Source of the DNA: Dehalobacter sp. DCA
GTDB taxonomy: Bacteria; Bacillota; Desulfitobacteriia; Desulfitobacteriales; Syntrophobotulaceae
Direction: 5' to 3'
Length of the DNA: 64,000 nucleotides
NCBI RefSeq assembly: GCF_000305775.1
Contig: NC_018866.1
Coordinates: 1,302,001-1,366,000 of the forward strand
Shown here: positions 33,261 through 41,062 of the stretch, piece after piece
Position numbering within the stretch: the stretch's first letter is position 1
How the letters are laid out: every line of letters begins with the position of its first letter
The notes under the pieces: model-generated
Databases searched by the model: none
What the model was told of the DNA's origin: nothing
What the model saw: the letters and a program-made list of their open reading frames with translations, nothing else
Translations under genes and position numbers: made by a program

Positions 33261-33301
33261 AAAAAAAGCGGCTGCATCTTTTGAAAATGCAACCGCTTTT
33301 T
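33261..33301. terminator. Bidirectional-looking terminator
   Basis: GCGGcTGCAT (33268..33277) and ATGCAaCCGC (33287..33296), with T-runs on both strands' 3' sides. It separates the recombinase-associated domain gene from the ArdA-like pair. Confidence 0.8.
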
Positions 33302-33338
33302 ACTACTATACTGTTTTAAGTAAGAGCTTCCTGCAAAT

Positions 33339-33671
33339 TTAAAATTCGAGGGAATCCAATCCTTCCTCATCCATCGAATTCATTTCATTTTCAGGAACCA
33401 ACTCTACTTCTGGGGGTTCTGTGTCGCCCATCTGCATTGGAATCAGCACGGGAAGCAACTCATTCCTTAGAAATTCCTGATCGGCGCAATAGTCGATAAA
33501 TCCTGCTCTGGTGGATATGAAGGCAGTATCCAGCGGGGTAGTAATTTGAATGACATCTAGCGGCGAATTTTTTACAATGAAAGAGGCAATGTTTGTCGGA
33601 GTAGCTTTCAAAAAATGTTCGCTTCTTCCTTCCTCCGAATAGACATAGCCAATTAAATATGGGTAATCCAT
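33339..33671 (-). CDS. Free-standing version of the recombinase N-terminal domain
   Basis: 110 residues, homologous over about 80 residues to the N-terminus of the degenerate recombinase at 48959..49666. Compare LIGYVYSEEGRSEHF with IIGYVYGLDGECQEF, NIASFIV with GIASFIM, and LIPMQMGDTEP with LVPIQMGEKEP. It therefore represents the same domain without a recombinase. The function is unknown. The end is acidic (PENEMNSMDEEGLDSLEF). GGGAGGGAAAGC precedes the ATG. Confidence 0.65.
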   Translation of the reverse strand: MDYPYLIGYVYSEEGRSEHFLKATPTNIASFIVKNSPLDVIQITTPLDTAFISTRAGFIDYCADQEFLRNELLPVLIPMQMGDTEPPEVELVPENEMNSMDEEGLDSLEF

Positions 33672-33709
33672 TGCTTTCCCTCCCTAACTAATGCCTGCGA
33701 TCAAAGCTT

Positions 33710-34105
33710 TCAGCATTGACATTCTCCCATCGTTTGTGATTGTTGTGCCTGAGTGAATTGCTCAACCACAGCCATCAGCTCTCTTGCACATCCCGCATCG
33801 CTGGCTGCTAGGCGTTCTGCCATATCGTCATAGCCATATAAGCAAGTTCGTTCTATTGCTTGGCAGAGTGCGTTGATATCCTCAAGACTGTCGCTACCGG
33901 CTACCTTGCCGACAATGGCCTTACCGACTTCATTTAGCCCGGTTAGTCTAACAGACACATTTTCTGTGTTGTCCACGGTCACCTTGCTGGCAGGAAGCCG
34001 GATTCCAATGCTCCCGAGATGGTCAGGCATATCATGAATATTTAGGGGGAAATCTACCGCCAGGCTGTTCCTCTGATGCTGGATAAAGGCGTAAACGGTT
34101 TTCAA
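33710..34105 (-). CDS. Short ArdA-like protein
   Basis: 131 residues matching the first quarter of the larger ArdA-like proteins. LGSIGIRLPASKVTVDN corresponds to the LPTT region, VSVRLTGLNEVGKAIVGKV aligns with TRLTGVESSIRNL, and SLEDINALCQAIERTCLYGY follows. It ends AQQSQTMGECQC. The TTG start is set by GGGAGG 10 bases upstream, inside the preceding broken gene. The DNA just after it (CAATGCTGAAAGC) copies the start of the neighbouring ArdA gene, so it may be a partial duplicate. Confidence 0.6.
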   Translation of the reverse strand: MKTVYAFIQHQRNSLAVDFPLNIHDMPDHLGSIGIRLPASKVTVDNTENVSVRLTGLNEVGKAIVGKVAGSDSLEDINALCQAIERTCLYGYDDMAERLAASDAGCARELMAVVEQFTQAQQSQTMGECQC

Positions 34106-34107
34106 TT

Positions 34108-34288
34108 TTATATACCTCCCATGTTTATTTCACCCGGCTGCATGCCATCCTGCATGGATGCCACAAGGGTTTCTTGAATCAGTTCAGTCGTTGTGGAGAT
34201 TTCCTTTTCCTTGCAGGAAGTCCGGAACTTTTATTCCCTGCTGTGCAGCTCTGCGGGTGACCTCGGCAAAAAATCTGTTGCTGTCCAT
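34108..34288 (-). pseudogene. Small frameshifted accessory gene
   Basis: From the ATG at 34288 (GGAGG upstream) the frame reads MDSNRFFAEVTRRAAQQGIK and VPDF, then runs into a TGA. Stepping forward one base near 34215 restores an open frame, TTTELIQETLVASMQDGMQP then GEINMGGI, ending at 34108. The combined product would be about 59 residues with the Met-rich tail typical of this region. It is a one-base frameshift pseudogene or a sequencing error. The end of the frame carries the ribosome site of the following TTG-start gene. Confidence 0.6.
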
Positions 34289-34317
34289 ATTTGAATCCTC
34301 CTAAAGTTTTTCGGAAA

Positions 34318-34355
34318 AATTAAAAAGGCTGTATCTCATTTCATAAAATACAGCC
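34318..34355 (-). terminator. Terminator
   Basis: GGCTGTAT/ATACAGCC stem followed by TTTTTAATTTTT on the minus strand, after the gene at 34400..34924. Confidence 0.8.
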
Positions 34356-34399
34356 CTAAACTTACTCTAATTAAATTTAAGTATCGTGGAATGGTATCA

Positions 34400-34924
34400 T
34401 TAAATTTCCGGTCCGTTCATCTGCAGATCATTTTCGCTAGGTCTGCAGTAATTCAGCATTTCGCAAATTTCCTCGGGGACATTTTCAAAGTCCACATGGT
34501 GATCCCGCTCAATGTCTATGGTATACCAGTAATCATATGGTATAAAGTTCGTATCTATATATTCTCTTTCTGCTTTCGTAAAGCTTTCATTCTGATCATC
34601 AATCAGCCCTTTGTCTGTAAAGAAAATTGTGCCCCAATGTTCACTGGAGGATCCGATATCCAATGTAACGATACCGATTGAGACATCTCCTGTCTTCTGT
34701 GCTTTAATAACGGCAGGCACAAGTACAAATTCAAATTCTCTATCTGTTAAATAATCCGTTTGATATACCTGTATAAAGGCATCGTGTAGACTTTTCAACA
34801 CCTCTTTTGCGTATTGCTTATCTGAACTATTATAGGATTCATGAAGCTTTTTAAAATCAAGCTTTGGCAGAATATCCTTGTTGAGCTTTTCAATATATAC
34901 GGTTTGTAATTCATTATTGTCCAT
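34400..34924 (-). CDS. DUF5688-like accessory protein
   Basis: A protein of about 174 residues. Landmarks are DREFEFVLVPAVIKAQKTGD, then IGIVTLDIGSSSEHWGTIFF and WYTIDIERDHHVDFENVPEE; the tail ends SENDLQMNGPEI. The first half resembles proteins I recall as DUF5688, but this is tentative. The ATG at 34924 has AAAGGA 8 bases upstream; starts at 34930 or 35041 are possible. At 35041 the frame overlaps a four-codon leader with GGAGG. It is the first gene of the second accessory block. Confidence 0.45.
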   Translation of the reverse strand: MDNNELQTVYIEKLNKDILPKLDFKKLHESYNSSDKQYAKEVLKSLHDAFIQVYQTDYLTDREFEFVLVPAVIKAQKTGDVSIGIVTLDIGSSSEHWGTIFFTDKGLIDDQNESFTKAEREYIDTNFIPYDYWYTIDIERDHHVDFENVPEEICEMLNYCRPSENDLQMNGPEI

Positions 34925-35104
34925 TTTCATATTCCTTTCTTCTTTATTTCTAAAGATATATTGGCAAGTGGTCATTTGATACTGTACCAGCCGTGAGAAC
35001 CTCGCGATCTGAGCTTTATATAGACTCATTAAAGAAATCATTCAGGGTTCATTGTTTTTTTTACCTCCTTATTTTTTCTCATTTTGAGGTCTGGGAAATA
35101 CTGT

Positions 35105-35147
35105 GGAAATAATAAGCGGCTTCATCCTTTTTTGAATGAAACCGCCT
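35105..35147 (-). terminator. Terminator separating accessory block from defence cargo
   Basis: GCGGtTTCAT/ATGAaGCCGC-type stem (35115..35124 with 35136..35145) followed by TTATTATTT on the minus strand. Its stem resembles the terminator at 33261..33301. Confidence 0.6.
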
Positions 35148-35547
35148 CAATTTTATTAAAATTTAGTTTAAAATCTATTTTTTATCAGTGGTTTTTTCTT
35201 TTTTTAGGTCGTTAATCAAAGTGCCTGAAACCCTTGCTACAAGCGGCTTTAAGCACGATTTATCCGAGTTATCGTTTCAACGTGCCTTGAGTGTACAAAA
35301 AAGATGCCGCTTGAGCCTGATGGGGCCTTGGCGGCAGGATGTTTTTAAGCTTACCTTGCTTATATAAATCTTAGAAAAGCAAATAATAGATAATGTTATG
35401 GAAGTTTTTATATCCTGATTTCAATAAGCATTACTTTAATCCCTGTTAGCATCTCAAGAAGCTGTCCGGTTTCTCTATGCCATTACCACTTGTGATCCAA
35501 ATATTCCCTCTGATTATTGTTAATCAGTATAATGTGCTTAGATACCA
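35148..35547. other. 400-bp non-coding junction
   Basis: No convincing gene on either strand. The GC content drops to that of the AT-rich cargo. Short inverted matches around AAGCGGC/GCCGCTT (35250-35320) are present. It lies exactly where composition changes, so it may carry the junction left when the defence cargo joined the element. Confidence 0.4.
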
Positions 35548-37266
35548 TCATTTTTCAGGAAAATAATTTCTCTCTCCAAATAGCAGCTCGACCTTTTTTT
35601 GTGAGTTATCACTTAATTTTGATAAAAACACAATAGCCAAATTATACCTAGCCCTTGAACAAATTACGTACAACATATTTTTTGTCTTATCAAATCTAGG
35701 TGTGCCGGCATCGGTTCCATCAAAATAATTACTGAAATTATAGCTTGTCTTCCAATCGTTATCATCAACAAAACAAACAACATTATCAAATTCAGCACCC
35801 TTAGTACCATGATCGGTAGAGAAAGGCGATGTCTTTTTTACGGTATAATATAAATTTTGAAATTGCTTGTATTCCATTTTCATCAAAGCAATAATAAAAT
35901 CATCATGCAGTTCTTTATTATCGTAGATATACTTGATTTTACTTGGCTTTTTCAATAAATTATTATTCCAAACAAACTCAAAGATCTCCTGTATGCTACT
36001 TTTACTTGCCAGTTTAATAAGTTTCTGCATCAGGTTATCCAATTTTGTTTTGTCTTCCATACATATTAGCTCATAAGATGTTTTTGCTAATAATCTCTGT
36101 ATCTTGTTGTTTTGATATAGCTCAATCAATTCTTCTATTTCAAATAGAAAATTAGCGAATGGACAATCTCTATTATCTTTATTCTTGAGTAATTCATCTT
36201 TATTCTTTGCCCTGCGGTTAGTTACGTCCTTGTTTTCTTCGTCATATAAATCGTGAAGTCCAAGATAGCCATTTCTTTTAGCAATGGATTTGGTTACTAA
36301 ATAAAGTCGTTTAATCTCCATCTCTTCTGTTATGTTTAATTCACGATATATTTTACTTGAAATAAATTCCTCAGTATCTAATTCGGTGTCATTTACATAA
36401 TAGCAAACACATCTTCCATGCTTTTCCTCACCTGATTGCCGTTGTTCTATATCACTTCGCAATTTGTTCAGTAGACTAATTACCTCCAAAGAGCACCTAT
36501 AATTTTCGTCTTTGGGAATCTTTTTTAAACTGAATTTGGTATCATCTACTTTGCCAATTGTTTTTACATAAATCTGCTGATTATAGTCACCAAACAACCC
36601 GAACAAAATCGAAGAGTTGTTCTTGACGTTATTTAATAATACCTCTGCAATTTCTTGATTGGTATCCTGATATTCATCAATGAAAATAATAGGGTATGTA
36701 TCCTGAATTATTTTATAAATTTTATTATACTTTCCTAGCAGTGCAGTTGCCAATTTAAGAATATCGTCGTGAGAGACAATTCCTTTTTTACGATCATAGT
36801 AATCTTTGTATTCGATTTTTCCTTTGAATTTATCTAATTCGTCTAATGTCAGTTTGTATTTATCAGCTTTTTCTTTAGCTTCAGCATATTTCTTTGTTGT
36901 TGTTTTTGAGGTCCTTAAGATATCTGTGTTTTTAGTATATTGTGTTTTTAAAATTTCTATCAATTCAAGCTTTAATTCTCTTTGAAAAGGCTTTATTATA
37001 TTCCACAAGAAATCATGAATAGTTTTAACATCTATCAACTCATTTGCTTGAATTCTATCAATAATTTCTTCTTTAGCAACATTCGTATATGTAATACATG
37101 CTATTTTTCTGTTTGCTACTTTTAATTGATTTCCTTTAACTTGTAGAATATAAAACAGGGCTTGTACCAAGCTCCAAGTTTTGCCGCTTCCGGCACCAGC
37201 CTCAACAATAAAGCTTTCATTATTGTCAATACACCTCATGATAAGATGTTCTACTTTGCTAGCCAT
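35548..37266 (-). CDS. gajB: GajB-like UvrD-family helicase
   Basis: A 572-residue superfamily 1 helicase, with Walker A EAGAGSGKTWSLVQALFYIL (about 20-38), Walker B IIFIDEYQDTNQEI (about 192), HGTKGAEFDNVVCFVDD (motif V-like) and VICSRARYNLAIVFL (motif VI-like). Paired with the adjacent OLD-type nuclease it matches Gabija GajB, which senses DNA termini or nucleotide state and cooperates with GajA to degrade phage DNA. It overlaps the GajA-like gene by 16 bp and has its own GGAGG. It is the last gene of the cargo operon. The low GC matches the rest of the cargo. Confidence 0.8.
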   Translation of the reverse strand: MASKVEHLIMRCIDNNESFIVEAGAGSGKTWSLVQALFYILQVKGNQLKVANRKIACITYTNVAKEEIIDRIQANELIDVKTIHDFLWNIIKPFQRELKLELIEILKTQYTKNTDILRTSKTTTKKYAEAKEKADKYKLTLDELDKFKGKIEYKDYYDRKKGIVSHDDILKLATALLGKYNKIYKIIQDTYPIIFIDEYQDTNQEIAEVLLNNVKNNSSILFGLFGDYNQQIYVKTIGKVDDTKFSLKKIPKDENYRCSLEVISLLNKLRSDIEQRQSGEEKHGRCVCYYVNDTELDTEEFISSKIYRELNITEEMEIKRLYLVTKSIAKRNGYLGLHDLYDEENKDVTNRRAKNKDELLKNKDNRDCPFANFLFEIEELIELYQNNKIQRLLAKTSYELICMEDKTKLDNLMQKLIKLASKSSIQEIFEFVWNNNLLKKPSKIKYIYDNKELHDDFIIALMKMEYKQFQNLYYTVKKTSPFSTDHGTKGAEFDNVVCFVDDNDWKTSYNFSNYFDGTDAGTPRFDKTKNMLYVICSRARYNLAIVFLSKLSDNSQKKVELLFGERNYFPEK

Positions 37267-39371
37267 ATCAATCCCTCCTTAATATAAGTCGGAACAGACC
37301 AGCCCTTCGATGAGACATACATTAAGTCAAATGTAAAATCAGATTTTTTATTATTTGTATCAATATATTCGTATATATTATAAGAATTATTTAGGATCTC
37401 ATCTGCGTCCTTATAATCACTAATATTACTTTTGACACTTTCTAACCGGTCTTTCATGTTAAACATATACAGCCAATTATCAATAATAAATGCTTCTTCA
37501 AAGGAGCGCCCGCATTTGATATTTGCTTTTGTGTCGTATATATTTCTTTGAAACGACACATTAACTAATTGCTTACTATTCTGATTAAACTTATTGAAAA
37601 TCAGCTCTTTAATCTTTTTCTTCCCAGGTTGCCATTTTATTAAGGTCTGATTTGAGGTTACCAACTGTGATATATAATCTGATTTGATTTCTTTCTTTTT
37701 ATCACGAGTCATTTTAGGTGTTTTACCATCTTTCAAAAAAACAAGATTACCATCCTTGTCCATTTCTTGCTCAGATAGACAACTATCCACATCTGTAATA
37801 ATAAGAGTTTTTATCCCCAAAAACTCAAGGAACTCCTTGAACTTATACATATAAGCTCCACCAATTTCTATTATTGCAATATATTGCTCAGAAAGTACAC
37901 GCAGTTTCTGGTACTCAGGCTGCGACTTTATTAGATTATCTATTTTTATAAGAAACAATGGCATTAAAAGACGTTCACATAAACCTTCAACTAAAATGAT
38001 TTTATCTGCGAAAAACATATCACATTTTACAAGTGTAATATATTGCTTTAGAAACTCAATTGTGCCGTCATCAAAAGGTTCATCATGAGTTACTTTCTTT
38101 TTAGTATCGATTTCAAATTCCAATAAATCCTTTACAGTTACAGAATACTCATTTCTATTGAAATACCTAATATTTTCAAATTTTGCATTTGAAACTATAT
38201 GAGGAGAATGCGTGGATATAACAATCTGAACATTTATTCCATTTTGTTCCATAAACTCACTTAACTTTGTAATAAAGGTCTTCTGTAGCTGTGGGTGCAT
38301 ATGAGCTTCAGGTTCTTCTATGAATATTAGATTTAAATCAGAATTAAGTTCTTTAATTTGCGACCTAAAACAAAGCATTTCGGATATGATATAGATTAAA
38401 TTGCTATATCCTAATCCATTATATCTTTCTGGAAGTAAGTGTTCCTGATCTTTGTAAAATAATTGTATTCCACTAAATAAATTTGTTAGAGTTACATTTG
38501 ATTTTAATATAAGATCTGAACCTTCCACATTAGGATATCCAAAAGTAGAAAATGAAGCTGTAAAATCCCTAAAGAATGATGCTAATTTTGTATCTATATC
38601 ACCATTAGCTTTCTCCATAGTATCGCGTAATTTTTCTAATTCAGGTAATGTCTCATTTTCTTTTGACTTTTCACAGTTTTTATATTCACGCTGAAAAACT
38701 GGTGCTAATTTAGAATTTGTTTTTGAATTACTGTCTTCAACCTGCCTTTGTGCTGCTATAAAGTAACTACTTATTATTTTTTGAATGTCTGTATACTTTA
38801 CCTCATCTGTATATATATCTTGGTAAATTGGTTTTATAACACAACCATAAAAATCATTAATCGTTTTTGATATTTCTCCCAAAATACATTGTTTTTTATT
38901 TTGCTTTTTAGTAGATAACTTTGAAATTGTATTAGTCAATGAATCAAAGAATTTTTTTGGCTCTTTAATTTTAAATGCAAACAGAATATGTAAGATATTA
39001 TTATTATCTAATGTAGTTAAAAGAGGTCTGATATTGCTCCAATTATCGTCTTTTCCATATTCAATATCTAGCTCCAGTTCAATTGCAGGCAGCTTGTCAT
39101 CAATATTTGTGAAATAATCTTCCAGTAAGTCTTCTTTATCCTTTACAGATAAATATTCATTATATGCACTTATAAATTTTTCTTGACAAGCAATCGAAAA
39201 ATCATTAAATGTAAACTCTTTGGTATTCTTCAAAAAAGTTTCAAAAAGATATGAAAACGATGTTTTACCGGAATTGTTTTTTCCTACTAAAATTGTGGTT
39301 TCTTCATCAATCCGAATAGCACAATTTTCTAACAATCGATAATTGCGTATTTTCGCATTAGTTAATTTCAT
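37251..39371 (-). CDS. gajA: GajA-like OLD-family ATPase/TOPRIM nuclease
   Basis: A 706-residue protein. The ABC-type ATPase has Walker A LVGKNNSGKTSFSYLFETFL (about 29-48), a signature-like GLGYSNLIYIISEML, Walker B LIFIEEPEAHMHPQLQ (about 347) and the H-loop VISTHSPHIVS. It is followed by a TOPRIM domain with IILVEGLCERLL (about 455) and ITDVDSC (about 525). This is the GajA layout, a nucleotide-regulated DNA endonuclease of Gabija. The ATG at 39371 has GGGGGAAAAGAT before it. It is longer than the canonical GajA I recall (under 600 residues), with extra sequence in the ATPase insert and after TOPRIM. Confidence 0.8.
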   Translation of the reverse strand: MKLTNAKIRNYRLLENCAIRIDEETTILVGKNNSGKTSFSYLFETFLKNTKEFTFNDFSIACQEKFISAYNEYLSVKDKEDLLEDYFTNIDDKLPAIELELDIEYGKDDNWSNIRPLLTTLDNNNILHILFAFKIKEPKKFFDSLTNTISKLSTKKQNKKQCILGEISKTINDFYGCVIKPIYQDIYTDEVKYTDIQKIISSYFIAAQRQVEDSNSKTNSKLAPVFQREYKNCEKSKENETLPELEKLRDTMEKANGDIDTKLASFFRDFTASFSTFGYPNVEGSDLILKSNVTLTNLFSGIQLFYKDQEHLLPERYNGLGYSNLIYIISEMLCFRSQIKELNSDLNLIFIEEPEAHMHPQLQKTFITKLSEFMEQNGINVQIVISTHSPHIVSNAKFENIRYFNRNEYSVTVKDLLEFEIDTKKKVTHDEPFDDGTIEFLKQYITLVKCDMFFADKIILVEGLCERLLMPLFLIKIDNLIKSQPEYQKLRVLSEQYIAIIEIGGAYMYKFKEFLEFLGIKTLIITDVDSCLSEQEMDKDGNLVFLKDGKTPKMTRDKKKEIKSDYISQLVTSNQTLIKWQPGKKKIKELIFNKFNQNSKQLVNVSFQRNIYDTKANIKCGRSFEEAFIIDNWLYMFNMKDRLESVKSNISDYKDADEILNNSYNIYEYIDTNNKKSDFTFDLMYVSSKGWSVPTYIKEGLIWLAK

Positions 39372-39429
39372 ATCTTTTCCCCCTGATTTCAATTATTAAA
39401 CTTAAAAACGCAGGACTGTATATCGCAAC

Positions 39430-41058
39430 TTACCCTCTACCTAATCTTCGCTTTTGGAGTTTTTTCCATATTGCTCTAAACTGCTTACAAACACTTAATT
39501 CAATACCTAACTGTTTAACTAAAATTTCTTCATCCACAATATCTAATGCAATCTCTATATCCTCATTATTACGTACGGTACTATCAATTTTTTGAAGCAG
39601 AGGATATTTCTTTTCATCATCAATCTTATCAAGTTTAGGTAGCATAATATTTCCAACCTCACCAGGTAATATTTCAAGTACACCACCCCCGTAGCTTCGT
39701 CCGCAAATTTCAGTAAAAGCAAACGAAATACTATTGTAGTACGAGAGCAATAGGGTCTCAGGATCAACGCTATCATTAAACTTTACCCTGTGCATAGTAT
39801 CAGTAGAAACCGCCTCACATTGATTTAAAACAAATTTTGGGTACAAGTTATTCCTTCTTAAGAAAAAAGCATCCGGAACCCATACAGAAGGAACAATATA
39901 CCACCTATCACGTATCGAGCATTTATAGCCTTTGTTTTGCCCTTCCTGTTCGCCTTTTTGAATATACTCTTTATGCTTATCAGAATAATTTTCGTAAGGC
40001 ATATCTGGGAAATTGATTAGTTGTGCCTTTTTGCCATTTCCAACATTTTTCATCCAATCTTCTTTCGTGAAGTATATTCCATGTGCATGAGCACTACGTC
40101 CAATTAACGGAAGCAAAACAGGGGAGAGGTCATATTCTTTCGCTTTTTTACTATCAATCGAGAAATAATCATTATTTCCTGTTGTTATCCCAACATTAAT
40201 AATTCCGCAGTCTGAAAATTTTTGAAAGCGACTATCCTTTTTTATTTTCTGGATTAATTCAATTTCTTGGCTCGTTGTAAAATACTTTGTCCATTTTTCT
40301 TTTACATGCTGCATTTTCTGGTACCCATTCGCGGCAAGATCAATAGCACTAAAATCATCTAAATCGCTCATTTCAAATATACGAATACCTTTTTCTTCGT
40401 TACCCTTTTCGCCAACAAAGACCAGTACTTCCTGCTCTATGTCAGGGAAGACCAATTTTTCAAATGTAATCAATGTTATTTTTGAAAAATGGTTGGACAA
40501 ATATAGTCTCAAGTCCTCTGCATAAGCAACCTGCAAAATTTCTGCAGGAATCACAAATGCAATTTTCCCATTTTCACTTAGCATTTGCACACAGGCAACC
40601 AAAAACCCCACCCAGGCATTAATTAATTTATTTGACTTCATTCCATGAGTGATCAATATTTTTGATTGAATTTCTCTTTGCGATTCAGTTAAATATTGAT
40701 ATCTAATATATGGCGGATTACCTAAAATCAAATCATATTTCGTTGTCTTGTATGATTCATTGTAAAAATCGAAAAAATCCTTGCACTGTATGTCAATATT
40801 TTTATATTTTGCAAAACGGTTTTTTAATAAATCAACCTCGCTTGTTTCAATCTCGATTGCTCTAAATAAATCTATATTATTAATTAAGTCAGCTTCAATA
40901 GCAGCATCAATAAAAACACCATCACCACAGCTAGGTTCTAAAATAGTCTTTATAGTCTTATCTGCAGCAAAAATACCCACCATTGCACTTGCAAGCTGCA
41001 TTGGCGTATAATAAGCTCCTCTTAATTTTTGATCTGTATTATCTTTCTTCAGTCTCAT
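39430..41058 (-). CDS. N6-adenine DNA methyltransferase (TaqI/Eco57I type)
   Basis: 542 residues. Motif I is ILEPSCGDGVFIDAA (about 38-52), and catalytic NPPY is in DLILGNPPYIRYQYLT (about 108). The C-terminal half is a TaqI-like target recognition region. It lacks a nuclease domain, so it is a modification subunit, presumably partnered with the type IIG enzyme upstream. The ATG at 41058 follows the upstream stop by 4 bp; a start at 41079 would overlap it. Co-transcription with the Gabija-like pair suggests one composite defence unit. Confidence 0.8.
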   Translation of the reverse strand: MRLKKDNTDQKLRGAYYTPMQLASAMVGIFAADKTIKTILEPSCGDGVFIDAAIEADLINNIDLFRAIEIETSEVDLLKNRFAKYKNIDIQCKDFFDFYNESYKTTKYDLILGNPPYIRYQYLTESQREIQSKILITHGMKSNKLINAWVGFLVACVQMLSENGKIAFVIPAEILQVAYAEDLRLYLSNHFSKITLITFEKLVFPDIEQEVLVFVGEKGNEEKGIRIFEMSDLDDFSAIDLAANGYQKMQHVKEKWTKYFTTSQEIELIQKIKKDSRFQKFSDCGIINVGITTGNNDYFSIDSKKAKEYDLSPVLLPLIGRSAHAHGIYFTKEDWMKNVGNGKKAQLINFPDMPYENYSDKHKEYIQKGEQEGQNKGYKCSIRDRWYIVPSVWVPDAFFLRRNNLYPKFVLNQCEAVSTDTMHRVKFNDSVDPETLLLSYYNSISFAFTEICGRSYGGGVLEILPGEVGNIMLPKLDKIDDEKKYPLLQKIDSTVRNNEDIEIALDIVDEEILVKQLGIELSVCKQFRAIWKKLQKRRLGRG

Positions 41059-41062
41059 AAAT

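Noticed and set aside
35548-39371. RecBCD/AddAB-like repair pair
   Set aside because: The ATPase has an OLD-type layout with a TOPRIM domain and the helicase is small, which fits GajA/GajB rather than repair nucleases.
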